From the NCBI GenBank assembly GCA_002279935.1, contig NCCZ01000002.1, forward strand, positions 331,330 through 395,329: 64,000 nt of DNA, read 5' to 3'. The stretch is from Hyphomicrobium sp. 12-62-95. GTDB taxonomy: Bacteria; Pseudomonadota; Alphaproteobacteria; Rhizobiales; Hyphomicrobiaceae. The translations under genes and the position numbers were made by a program. This document shows, one piece after another, positions 20,316-28,758 of this stretch; within the stretch, counting starts at the first letter, position 1, and the number at the start of each line of letters is the position of its first letter. Under the pieces are notes generated by a model. That model had not been told where the DNA came from and did not search any database. It worked only from the letters and a program-made list of their open reading frames with translations.

Positions 20316-22019
20316 CTATCGATCCCTAACTTGGCGCCTTTTCCACATTTTATCTATCTTCTCCAACATTAGCGGTCCGCGAGCGACAGCGTCCTTTTCA
20401 TGCCCTTGGGACAGGGAGCGGTAGATCTTGTCCACCTGCCGATAACACTCACCAATTGTTGCTTCGGAAACGCCCGACAACGAGGGCAACTTTGAATACA
20501 CCGGCTTGTCCAAACCAGTCAGTTCACGAGCAAGCAAGGCGGCCACATAGAATTTTATGTTTTTTTGGTCAGCACGATCCACATTCAATCCATGGAGACT
20601 TCTCTCAACCTTTTGCAACAATTGAACACATATGAGATATGCTGGAGGCGGTATTCGTGGATTGTCGAACGCTGAAGCATACTTTGTGTCATCTTTGAAA
20701 TAGTTTCCTGGCCGTGCGCGGGCGTCGTCCGGCCTCTGAAGCAGAATGGATATCACTGCCTGCGCTACGGCATTCACGCTGATTATCTTTTTTGCAGGCT
20801 TGCCTTGGTCACGGTAGAAACCTTTCCGCCGATCATAAAACAAATCTGCTCTTTTGAATAATTCTTCTATGTCTCTGTGGATTTGGTCCGTCATTCTCAA
20901 AGACGCGGGGAGCATTTTGTTTTGACTATTAGTAGCCCGAATTATCCGGTCCTGAATTGCCTGATCAGATGTGGGGATGACTCTAACCAATACTGCGCGC
21001 CTATCCTCCGGCACGTTATGCAATGGTGACAAAGAAAAATGCTTGAAAATTGATCGGGATGTCTGCAAGCCATTAACGATTTGCGGATCCTCGATGCTCA
21101 AATGCAGGTGACTGGCTTGTTGGGCTTTAGATGCGATGATCGTAACGCCATTGTTTAGGAGCCAAAAGTTTATCTGCTCTGCTTGCTCCAACGATTTTGC
21201 TATTTCTTCATTTACGGAGGATTCCTGCTGAAATCCTCTCACATTCGATTCGAATATGCGTTCTGCGAGCATTCCTGGCTCAGAATCATCTTCCAGGAAA
21301 TCTCGAAAGTCCCCAAGACGAACGAGCCCTACAAAACCCTCCTGCGTACTCATCGGTGCCTCGGCCCAAATCAGCGTTTTGCTTTTTGGTGGCCGCTTCT
21401 GCACTTGCTCCCAAAGCTCTTGCGCGCCGACAAAATGCACCTCAGGGTTTCCCTTTACGTGCTGCGTAGCTTTCGCCTTAACCCGTTCGCCTGAATCCTT
21501 GGCATAGTCATCAGGCTGCGCATCCGCCCCGGTGATATAATAGTAATCGACTTTCAATTCCGGAAACGAACTCGATAGGCGCAAATACTGCTCCCTCCAA
21601 ATCTGCATTAACGCTTTAACTTTGCTATTATATCGCAACCCGAACGATTCGGGCTTCTTGGTAAGGTCAAAAAAATCGTCTGTTAGCTGTATCCACTTTT
21701 CTATTTCAGTTGGTTTGAAGCCTCCAGATGTTTTTACCTGGAAAAATAAAATGCGTATTTTGGAGACTGACCCTGCATCCAACTCGGCGTCTTCAGTAAC
21801 CAATTGGCGCTGGTTCGCTATGATATATATTCCGTCTGCCCCACCGTCGTTGCCACCCTCGGTAAGACCGAATTGCATTTCTTCGTCGTCGAGCGAAAAT
21901 ACTTTCAGGAACTGCTCAAGGCAGTAATAAAGCCACGGGTCTACCCCCGTTAGCTCTTCAGTTCTTTGTTTCCAATTTTCAAAATTTGACTTTAGAACAA
22001 CAACGTCATTCTTGCTCAT
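20316..22019 (-). CDS. AIPR-family protein, probable phage-defence nuclease
   Basis: The 567-residue protein matches the AIPR (abortive infection phage resistance) family in the central and C-terminal part: FESNVRGFQQESSVNEEIAK, INFWLLNNGVTIIASKA, DPQIVNGLQTSRSIF and IRATNSQNKMLPASLR. The N-terminal part has a PD-(D/E)XK-like pattern, GGNDGGADGIYI (Asp58, Asp62) and then FFQVK (Gln94, Lys96), as in Mrr-type nucleases. Base composition is clearly poorer in G+C than in the flanking genes, which suggests acquisition by transfer. It starts 28 bp after the pepF stop and ends 3 bp from the purM stop. No methylase or second defence gene is beside it. The defence role is inferred from the family. Confidence 0.85.
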   Translation of the reverse strand: MSKNDVVVLKSNFENWKQRTEELTGVDPWLYYCLEQFLKVFSLDDEEMQFGLTEGGNDGGADGIYIIANQRQLVTEDAELDAGSVSKIRILFFQVKTSGGFKPTEIEKWIQLTDDFFDLTKKPESFGLRYNSKVKALMQIWREQYLRLSSSFPELKVDYYYITGADAQPDDYAKDSGERVKAKATQHVKGNPEVHFVGAQELWEQVQKRPPKSKTLIWAEAPMSTQEGFVGLVRLGDFRDFLEDDSEPGMLAERIFESNVRGFQQESSVNEEIAKSLEQAEQINFWLLNNGVTIIASKAQQASHLHLSIEDPQIVNGLQTSRSIFKHFSLSPLHNVPEDRRAVLVRVIPTSDQAIQDRIIRATNSQNKMLPASLRMTDQIHRDIEELFKRADLFYDRRKGFYRDQGKPAKKIISVNAVAQAVISILLQRPDDARARPGNYFKDDTKYASAFDNPRIPPPAYLICVQLLQKVERSLHGLNVDRADQKNIKFYVAALLARELTGLDKPVYSKLPSLSGVSEATIGECYRQVDKIYRSLSQGHEKDAVARGPLMLEKIDKMWKRRQVRDR

Positions 22020-22047
22020 GGAATATCTGCCATTTGAACAATTGAGA

Positions 22048-23880
22048 TTAAGCCGCTTTTTCCATGGCTTCGAGTTCGTCGATCATGCGTTCGATGACGC
22101 GGAGGCCTTTGTTCCAGAATTCGGGATCGCGGGCGTCGAGGCCGAAGGGGGCGAGCAGTTCCGAGTGATGCTTGGAGCCGCCGGCTTTCAGCAGATCGAA
22201 GTACTTCTGCACGAAGCCGGGGTGGGCTTCCTGATAGAGGCCATAGAGCGAGTTCACGAGGCAATCGCCGTAGGCGTATGCGTAGACGTAGAACGGCGAG
22301 TTGATGAAGTGGGGGATGTAGGTCCAGAACACTTCGTAGCCGGGCTTGAAGTCGATCGCCGGGCCGAGGCTCTCCTTCTGCACTTCGAGCCAGAACTGGT
22401 TCAGCTGGTCTGAGGTGAGTTCGCCCTTGCGGCGGGCCTCATGCACCTTGCGCTCGAAGGAATAGAACGCGATCTGGCGGACGACCGTGTTCAGCATGTC
22501 CTCGACCTTGCCGGCGATCATGGCTTTCTTTTCGCGGGCGTCTTTCGTGTCGGCGAGGAGCGCGCGGAAGGTCAGCATTTCGCCGAAGACGGAGGCCGTC
22601 TCGGCGAGCGTGAGCGGTGTGGGAGCGAGGAGCGCGCCCTGTTCGCGGGCGAGCATTTGGTGCACGCCGTGGCCGAGTTCATGGGCGAGCGTCATCACAT
22701 CGCGCGGCTTGCCCTGATAGTTCATGAGCACATAGGGATGCACGCTCGGAACGGTGGAGGCGGAGAACGCACCTTGCGCCTTGCCTTCGCGGACGGGGGC
22801 GTCGATCCAGCCCTTGTCGAAGAACTGCTTGGCGGTGGCCGCCATTTCGGGCGCGAACTGGCCATAAGCCGACAGCACGGTCTGCTCGGCTTCCTTCCAG
22901 GTGAAAACGCGCTCGGGCTTGTCGGGCAGCGGCGCGTTGCGGTCCCAGTGGTTGAGCCGATCCGTGCCGAGCCAGCGGGCCTTCATCGCGTAGTAGCGAT
23001 GCGAGAGGCGCGGATAGGCGGCGCGGACGGAGGCGACGAGGGCATCGACGACGGGGGCTTCGACGCGGTTGGCCAAGTGGCGGCTGTCGGCGACATCCTT
23101 GAAGCCGCGCCAGCGGTCGGAAATTTCCTTGTCCTTGGCGAGCGTGTTCGTGATGAGGGTGAAGAGGCGGACGTTGTCGCCGAAGACTTTGGCTAGCGCA
23201 TCGGCGCCGGCTTTGCGGCGCGCGCCATCCGGGCTGGAGAGCAGGTTGAGTGTGGGCTCAAGAGTGAGAGATTCGGGCTCGCCGGCGACGGGGAAGCGCA
23301 ACGTGGTCATCGTCTCGTTGAAGAGGCGCGAGAAGGCGCCGCGCGAGGTCTGGCCCTTTTCGGTGAAGAGGCGTTCGAGGCGTTCTTCAAGCTGGAACGG
23401 CTTTTCGCGGCGCAGGTCTTCGAGCCAGGGCGCGTACTTGCTCAGCTTGGGTGCTTTGACGGCGGCGGCCAGAACGCTTTCATCGATTTGGTTCAATTCG
23501 AGTTCGAAGAAGATGAGATCGGTGCCGATGCGGGTCAGGGCTTCGTTGGTGTCGCCATAGAACTTGGCGCGGTCGCTGTCTGCCTGATTGGCATAGTAGT
23601 AGAGGCCGGCATAGGAGGCGAGCTTGCCCATCAGGTCGGAGAGATCTTCGTAGGTTTTGATGACGAGGCCCAGCTTGTCGCCGTCCTTGGCGATCTCGGC
23701 GAGCTTGCCCTGGCACTGCTCTTTCAGAGCGTTTGCTTCGCGTTCGGCGCGGGCGAGGTCGCGGGCGACTTCGGGGGCGTGCGGCGCGGTGTAGAGATCG
23801 GAGAGGTCCCAGACGGGCATCGGACCTAGGTTGGGGGGGCCAAGGTCGGGCGAGGGGGAGGCCGAAGTGACAGTCGTCAT
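22048..23880 (-). CDS. pepF: Oligoendopeptidase F, M3 family
   Basis: This cytosolic zinc metallopeptidase cleaves peptides of roughly 7-17 residues. The start at 23880 (MTTVTSASPSPDL) has a GAGGA ribosome site and gives 610 residues; the frame upstream adds 15 unrelated codons. The zinc site is AHELGHGVHQMLA (HEXXH), followed by the M3 glutamate region PLTLAETASVFGEML. The N-terminal PMPVWDLSDLYTAP is typical of the pepF/M3 family. Codon use is that of the core genome, in contrast with the AIPR gene immediately downstream. Confidence 0.95.
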   Translation of the reverse strand: MTTVTSASPSPDLGPPNLGPMPVWDLSDLYTAPHAPEVARDLARAEREANALKEQCQGKLAEIAKDGDKLGLVIKTYEDLSDLMGKLASYAGLYYYANQADSDRAKFYGDTNEALTRIGTDLIFFELELNQIDESVLAAAVKAPKLSKYAPWLEDLRREKPFQLEERLERLFTEKGQTSRGAFSRLFNETMTTLRFPVAGEPESLTLEPTLNLLSSPDGARRKAGADALAKVFGDNVRLFTLITNTLAKDKEISDRWRGFKDVADSRHLANRVEAPVVDALVASVRAAYPRLSHRYYAMKARWLGTDRLNHWDRNAPLPDKPERVFTWKEAEQTVLSAYGQFAPEMAATAKQFFDKGWIDAPVREGKAQGAFSASTVPSVHPYVLMNYQGKPRDVMTLAHELGHGVHQMLAREQGALLAPTPLTLAETASVFGEMLTFRALLADTKDAREKKAMIAGKVEDMLNTVVRQIAFYSFERKVHEARRKGELTSDQLNQFWLEVQKESLGPAIDFKPGYEVFWTYIPHFINSPFYVYAYAYGDCLVNSLYGLYQEAHPGFVQKYFDLLKAGGSKHHSELLAPFGLDARDPEFWNKGLRVIERMIDELEAMEKAA

Positions 23881-24131
23881 GAAGTCCTCTGCGTTGGGTG
23901 GCCGGGCTGTGGGCTTATGGAGCATGAATTAAGCGCGCCGGGCGGCGGGAGCAAGGCGTTGTGACAGATTGATGAGGGTCCGTGAAACAAAGGCGTTGGT
24001 TTCACGGGACAATCTTCGCAATCCTTCAACCACATCCGACAAAATGATGCCCTGGGAAGACGCCGGAACCTTGAGAGTTGGCCTGGGACGCGAGATAATG
24101 CGAGCAGTTGAAACAGATCCATGAGGATTGA

Positions 24132-24821
24132 TTGCCTTTTTCCGCTACGTATTTTTTCTCCGTCGTTTTCGCCTTCTTCATCGCCGTCGTGGCGCTTCGG
24201 ATTTTCACGTACCGGTGGCGGCTTCGATACATCGACGCTTATGTCTGGCCGCCGGGCCTCATTGCAAAACTGCAGCGGCACCACCCCAATCTCACGCCAG
24301 CTCAGATCGATCGCATCGGTCTTGGGTTGAAGCAGTTCTTCCGCGCTTATCTGCGCGGCGGATACCGCCCGGTTGCGATGCCCTCACAGGCGGCGGATGA
24401 CCTCTGGCACGAGTTCATTCTCTACACCAAGGCCTACGACGCGTTCTGCCAGAGGGCCTTCGGGTGCTTTTTGCATCATACGCCGGCGGCGGTTCTTTCG
24501 TCCGCCCAGAAGAAGACGAATGAAGGCTTGCGGCGGGTGTGGTGGCAGGCGTGCAAGGAAGAGCGGATTGCCCCAAAGGCGCCCGCCACGCTGCCGCTGC
24601 TCTTTGCGCTCGATACCGAACTCAACATTCAGGGCGGCTATCGCTACGTGCCCGATTGCGGCAGCGTTCGGACGGTCTCTACGACTGTGGGTCTCGCGTT
24701 TTCCACTCAGTGCGGCGGCGATTTCTCATCGACCTCGTTCGATGGGACGACGGACGGGCTGGGTGATGGGGACGGTGGCAGCGGGGATGGCGATGGCGGC
24801 GGTGGATGCGGGGGCGATTAA
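24132..24821 (+). CDS. GRDP-like (glycine-rich domain) protein with membrane anchor
   Basis: The start is a TTG at 24132 with GAGGA nine bases upstream; no in-frame ATG precedes the hydrophobic helix. The 229-residue product has one N-terminal transmembrane segment (YFFSVVFAFFIAVVALRIF). A helical domain with DDLWHEFILYTKAYDAFCQ and FGCFLHHTP follows, which resembles the WH...H pattern of glycine-rich domain-containing proteins. The C-terminal 25 residues are almost only Asp and Gly with one Cys. No function is known to me. It lies divergent from pepF and upstream of a sigma-54 regulator on the same strand. Confidence 0.75.
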   Translation: MPFSATYFFSVVFAFFIAVVALRIFTYRWRLRYIDAYVWPPGLIAKLQRHHPNLTPAQIDRIGLGLKQFFRAYLRGGYRPVAMPSQAADDLWHEFILYTKAYDAFCQRAFGCFLHHTPAAVLSSAQKKTNEGLRRVWWQACKEERIAPKAPATLPLLFALDTELNIQGGYRYVPDCGSVRTVSTTVGLAFSTQCGGDFSSTSFDGTTDGLGDGDGGSGDGDGGGGCGGD

Positions 24822-25025
24822 CGCTTTTGAAGCCCGCAAAACCGGGTTTCCGGCAACTTTGATCAAAAAAGCTACAACTGTGCGTTCCCCGAAACCTCCT
24901 GTTTACCGTTGTCGGGCACTCTCCCCTACGTAGCGTCGAGTTGCCGGTGGTTTTTCGTCCCCGTCTGGGACGGCTCTCAAGGGAGCCACGGGCATCAGTT
25001 CAGTTGTGTTGTGTACGAGTGCCCC

Positions 25026-26534
25026 ATGGCCAAGCGTGTTCTTATCGTCGATGACGATCCTGCCCAGCGCCGCATCTTGGAAGAGATGATCAAGCGGCAG
25101 GGCTTTGAAACCAAAACCACCAATTCCGGCGAACAGGCCATCCAGATCCTCGAAGGTCCGGACCAGGGGTCGATTTCGCTCGTCCTCCTCGACCTCGTCA
25201 TGCCCGGCGTCGACGGCATGGCGGTGCTGGAGCGGCTCTCGCAGAAGCCCGGCATTCCGCCGATCATCGTGCAGACGGCCAACGGCTCGATCGATGCCGC
25301 CATCAGCGCCATGCGCGCAGGCGCCGCCGACTTCGTGATCAAGCCGGCCTCGCCCGAGCGGCTCGAAGTGTCGATCAAGACGGCACTTAAAATCCAAGCA
25401 CTTTCGGGCGAAATCAGCCGCATCAAGAAGAAGGCTGATGGTACGCTCACCTTCAACGATCTGATCATTCGCGGCGAGGCCATGCAGCGGGTCATCTCGC
25501 TGGGCAAGCGGGCGGCATCGTCGAACATCCCGGTTCTCATCGAAGGCGAGTCGGGCGTCGGCAAGGAACTGATCGCGCGCGCCATTCAAGGCGAGAGCGA
25601 GCGGGCCGGGCGGCCGTTCATCACCGTCAACTGCGGTGCGATCCCGGAAAACCTCGTGGAATCGATCTTGTTCGGTCACGAAAAGGGTTCGTTCACGGGC
25701 GCATCTGAAAAGCGCACGGGCAAGTTCCAGGAAGCCGATGGCGGCACGCTGTTCCTCGACGAAGTCGGTGAACTGCCGCTTGATGCTCAGGTGAAGCTCC
25801 TGCGCGCGCTGCAGGAAGGCGAGATCGATCCGGTCGGGTCGAAGAAGCCGGTGAAGGTGAACTTCCGCCTGATCTCGGCGACGAACCGCGACATGATCCA
25901 GCTCGTCAAGGACGGCAAGTTCCGGGAGGATCTCTACTACCGTCTGAATGTGTTCCCGATCTGGGTGCCGCCGCTGCGCGAACGCGCGGACGACGTTCCG
26001 GAACTGGCGCAGCATTTCGTGGCGCGCTTTGCGGCCGAAGAGGGCAAGCGGGTTTCGGGGCTGGCTCCCGATGCACTGGCCCTCATCAAGGCCTACACGT
26101 GGCCGGGCAATGTTCGCCAGCTTGAGAACGCCGTGTTCCGCGCTGTCGTGCTGTCGGATCGTTCGGAATTGACGGTGAACGAGTTCCCGCAGATCGCGGC
26201 GCACGTGGAAGGCTTCAAGGCCGAAATTCCAGATGCGCCGGCGGAACCCTTCCGCAAGCCGATCTACTCGGGTCCGGCATTGCTGGGCGCGGAAGACCGC
26301 ATCCCGCACACGGTCGAAGTGCGCGGGGACGTGGGCGCCAGCTCGCTCGGTATCCCGGCGGTCGACGCCTCGGGCGACATTCGCCCGCTGGAAGCCATCG
26401 AAGCCGACATGATCCGCTTGGCGCTCGGGCGCTATCGCGGCCACATGACGGAAGTGGCCAAGCGGCTCAACATCGGGCGCTCGACGCTCTATCGCAAAAT
26501 GCAGGAATACGGTCTGGAGCAACGCGTCAACTAG
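25026..26534 (+). CDS. Sigma-54-dependent response regulator (NtrC-type)
   Basis: Start at the ATG at 25026 ([14 protein letters not shown]), giving 502 residues. The receiver domain (3-120) has the acidic pair DDD, phospho-acceptor Asp in [13 protein letters not shown] and Lys in DFVIKPAS. The AAA+ domain (about 145-380) has Walker [16 protein letters not shown], the sigma-54 contact loop GSFTGA (usual GAFTGA), and Walker [14 protein letters not shown]. The C-terminus is a Fis-type helix-turn-helix ([19 protein letters not shown]). No partner histidine kinase is in the window. A terminator follows the gene. The target genes are not evident. Confidence 0.93.
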   Translation: MAKRVLIVDDDPAQRRILEEMIKRQGFETKTTNSGEQAIQILEGPDQGSISLVLLDLVMPGVDGMAVLERLSQKPGIPPIIVQTANGSIDAAISAMRAGAADFVIKPASPERLEVSIKTALKIQALSGEISRIKKKADGTLTFNDLIIRGEAMQRVISLGKRAASSNIPVLIEGESGVGKELIARAIQGESERAGRPFITVNCGAIPENLVESILFGHEKGSFTGASEKRTGKFQEADGGTLFLDEVGELPLDAQVKLLRALQEGEIDPVGSKKPVKVNFRLISATNRDMIQLVKDGKFREDLYYRLNVFPIWVPPLRERADDVPELAQHFVARFAAEEGKRVSGLAPDALALIKAYTWPGNVRQLENAVFRAVVLSDRSELTVNEFPQIAAHVEGFKAEIPDAPAEPFRKPIYSGPALLGAEDRIPHTVEVRGDVGASSLGIPAVDASGDIRPLEAIEADMIRLALGRYRGHMTEVAKRLNIGRSTLYRKMQEYGLEQRVN

Positions 26535-26575
26535 GCCTTCGGGCCCAGCCCCTTAAAAACGCCCTGCAGATCGGA

Positions 26576-26613
26576 AGAGGGTTCGGTGGCTTCACACCGG
26601 ACCCTCTTTTTTT
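26576..26613 (+). terminator. Rho-independent terminator
   Basis: AGAGGGT and ACCCTCT frame an inner CGGTG/CACCG stem with a 6-base loop and single mismatches, followed by seven or eight T. It ends the sigma-54 regulator transcript. Confidence 0.9.
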
Positions 26614-26777
26614 GCGCTCCTTGCATGGGGATAGGGGTTTGCCCGAGCCGCGAGACTGGCCCCGAATCGGCTAATCCCAGATCTGGGCGGCACATGAGCG
26701 TGTGCACGCATCAATCGCGCGCGGAATAAGCTTTGGTGCCGTCGCGTTCCAGAACCGGATCTGCGGGAGTAAGAATC

Positions 26778-28616
26778 ATGGGCCGCCTTCGCTTTGCGAC
26801 GTTGAGCGTGATCGCGTTGTGTGCGGCGTGTCCGGCGGTGTTCGCGGCTGATCCGGCGCCCGTGGTGGCTGCCATCGAGACGGGCAGCCTCGGCGGCAAG
26901 GATGCGGAAATTGGCGCGGCAGCGCGGCGGCTGATCGAGCCTGTGGCGGCTGCGGCGCATCTGTTGCCAGCGGACGCGGCGCCGGTTGATGGAGCAGCCG
27001 CCGTTGCCCCGCCGAAGCCGACACCGGAGGAACTGGATCGCACGGCGCTGTCAACGTTTTATCAGGCGCGGGGCGATGCGCCGTTGTGGGTGACGGGTGA
27101 GGGGTTCACCGCGAAGGCGCGTCTCGCGCTGGCGGAATTGCAGCGGGCCGGGGACTGGGGTCTCGATCCGGCGGACTTCAAGGTGGCAGACCTGACCGGC
27201 GCACCGACGCCAGAAGCGCTGGCGGAAGCGGAAAGCGGGCTGTCGTTGGCGGTGATGGCCTACGCGCGGCATGCGCGGGGCGGGAAAATCGCCAAGCCGG
27301 CGGAACAGTTGTCGTCTTATTTCGACCGGCGGCCGCAATGGATGGACCGCGGCGAACTTCTAGCAAGGTTGGCGCAGACCGACGATCCGGCGCCGGTGCT
27401 GGCTGATCTTCACCCCAAACATCCACAATTCAGTTTGCTGCGCCAAGCGTGGCTAGAGACGCTGCGCGCGAAGGCTGCCAAGGGCGCGAAAATGCCGGCG
27501 GGAAGCGATATCCAGCCGGGCGGAAGCCATGCCGACATCGCCATTCTGCGCAAACGGCTTGGTGTGCCGGCCGTGAATGGCACGTCGCCAGAGACATTCG
27601 ATGCGCAGCTTGCGGATGCCGTGCGCGGGCTTCAGACGCTGAAGGGGATCACGGCCGACGGCGTTCTGACGGCGGAGACGCGGTCGAAGCTCAATCAGCC
27701 GATCAAGGGCAATACCGATCAGCTCGCCGCCAACATGCAGATGTGGCGCTATATCCCGGCGGACCTGGGCGACATGCACGTGATGCTGAACGTGCCGGAA
27801 TACGAAATCCGCATCTTTAAGACGGGCGAAGAGGTGTTCCACGAGCGGGTGACCGTGGGCCTCATCAACAAACAGACGCCGATCTTTTCGGACAGCATGG
27901 AACTGGTGACTTTCAAGTCGCGGTGGCGGGTGCCGGATTCGATCAAGGTGCGCGAGATCTGGCCGAGCCTGCTTTCGGGCGGCGGCATGATGCGCCAGCA
28001 CGGACTTGAGATGCGCCGCGAGAGCACGGGCGAATTGGTCGATTGGCGCCGGATTGACTGGTCGAAGGCTGACATGACGGACTATGTGGTCTGGCAGCCG
28101 CCGGGAAAGATCAACCAGCTCGGCATTGTGAAGTTCTCGTTCCCGAACAAGCACTACGTCTTCATGCACGACACGCCGGACAAGCACATGTTCGCGTGGA
28201 CGCGGCGGGCGAACAGCCATGGCTGCATGCGCATTCGTAACCCTCTCAAAATGGCGGAGGTGATCCTCGCCGCCGACAAGGGCTGGGACCGGGCGAAGAT
28301 CGACGACCTCGTCACGACCGGGCCGGACCACAATCTGGTGCCGCTGGATAAGAAGATCTCCGTTCACATCGTGTACTTTACCGCGCGGGTGCTGGAGGGC
28401 GGCAAGATCGAGACGTTCGGTGACATCTATGGGCACGAAAAGCGGTTTGCACTCGCGCTCAAGGGGCAGTGGAGCAAGATCAAGGTGGGGCCCGATCACC
28501 TGGCGCCGGTGGATGAGACGAAGCCACCGGTGGTGGCGCAGCGCCGGGCGCCGAAGGCAAAGAGCGACGACAGCGTCGCGGGGCTGATCAACTCGGTGCT
28601 GGGCGGCGGGTTTTAG
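26778..28616 (+). CDS. L,D-transpeptidase of the YcbB/LdtD type
   Basis: The enzyme forms 3-3 cross-links in peptidoglycan from the periplasm. The ATG at 26778 has a GGAG ribosome site; a GTG at 26733 would add 15 residues. The 612-residue product has a signal peptide (MGRLRFATLSVIALCAACPAVFA). An L,D-transpeptidase scaffold domain (about 80-215) and a peptidoglycan-binding helical domain (ADIAILRKRLGVPAVNG, about 250-310) come next. The YkuD catalytic domain follows with HDTPDKHMF and SHGCMR, in which Cys483 is the nucleophile. A Pro-Lys tail ends the protein. A bidirectional terminator lies 84 bp downstream. Confidence 0.94.
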   Translation: MGRLRFATLSVIALCAACPAVFAADPAPVVAAIETGSLGGKDAEIGAAARRLIEPVAAAAHLLPADAAPVDGAAAVAPPKPTPEELDRTALSTFYQARGDAPLWVTGEGFTAKARLALAELQRAGDWGLDPADFKVADLTGAPTPEALAEAESGLSLAVMAYARHARGGKIAKPAEQLSSYFDRRPQWMDRGELLARLAQTDDPAPVLADLHPKHPQFSLLRQAWLETLRAKAAKGAKMPAGSDIQPGGSHADIAILRKRLGVPAVNGTSPETFDAQLADAVRGLQTLKGITADGVLTAETRSKLNQPIKGNTDQLAANMQMWRYIPADLGDMHVMLNVPEYEIRIFKTGEEVFHERVTVGLINKQTPIFSDSMELVTFKSRWRVPDSIKVREIWPSLLSGGGMMRQHGLEMRRESTGELVDWRRIDWSKADMTDYVVWQPPGKINQLGIVKFSFPNKHYVFMHDTPDKHMFAWTRRANSHGCMRIRNPLKMAEVILAADKGWDRAKIDDLVTTGPDHNLVPLDKKISVHIVYFTARVLEGGKIETFGDIYGHEKRFALALKGQWSKIKVGPDHLAPVDETKPPVVAQRRAPKAKSDDSVAGLINSVLGGGF

Positions 28617-28624
28617 AGGGAGAC

Positions 28625-28689
28625 GGGGTCAGGCACCGGCCCCCCCCCGTCGATCCAGAATTGCAATATGCGGGCCCGGTGCCTGCCCC
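28625..28689. repeat. 18-bp inverted repeat with poly-C tract
   Basis: The arms 28625-28642 (GGGGTCAGGCACCGGCCC) and 28672-28689 are reverse complements except for two positions, separated by 29 bases. The left arm runs into a nine-C tract. It is close to the terminator at 28700 and may be a dispersed palindromic element. Confidence 0.7.
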
Positions 28690-28699
28690 CCTTGGAACG

Positions 28700-28731
28700 A
28701 AAAAGGGCGCCTCGCAAGAGGCGCCCTTTTT
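28700..28731. terminator. Bidirectional rho-independent terminator
   Basis: A 14-bp perfect stem AAAAAGGGCGCCTC with a GCAA loop has an A-run on one side and a T-run on the other. It can therefore stop both the L,D-transpeptidase transcript and the converging TonB-receptor transcript. Confidence 0.95.
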
Positions 28732-28758
28732 GTTGTCAGGAGACGGGAGGTCTGTCGC

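Noticed and set aside
20316..22019. Mobile element carrying the AIPR gene
   Set aside because: No integrase, transposase, tRNA target or flanking direct repeat was seen. Transfer is inferred from composition and gene order only.
24903..26522. Open frame of 539 codons antisense to the sigma-54 regulator
   Set aside because: It is a shadow frame with Arg/His/Asp-rich translation; the plus-strand regulator accounts for this DNA.
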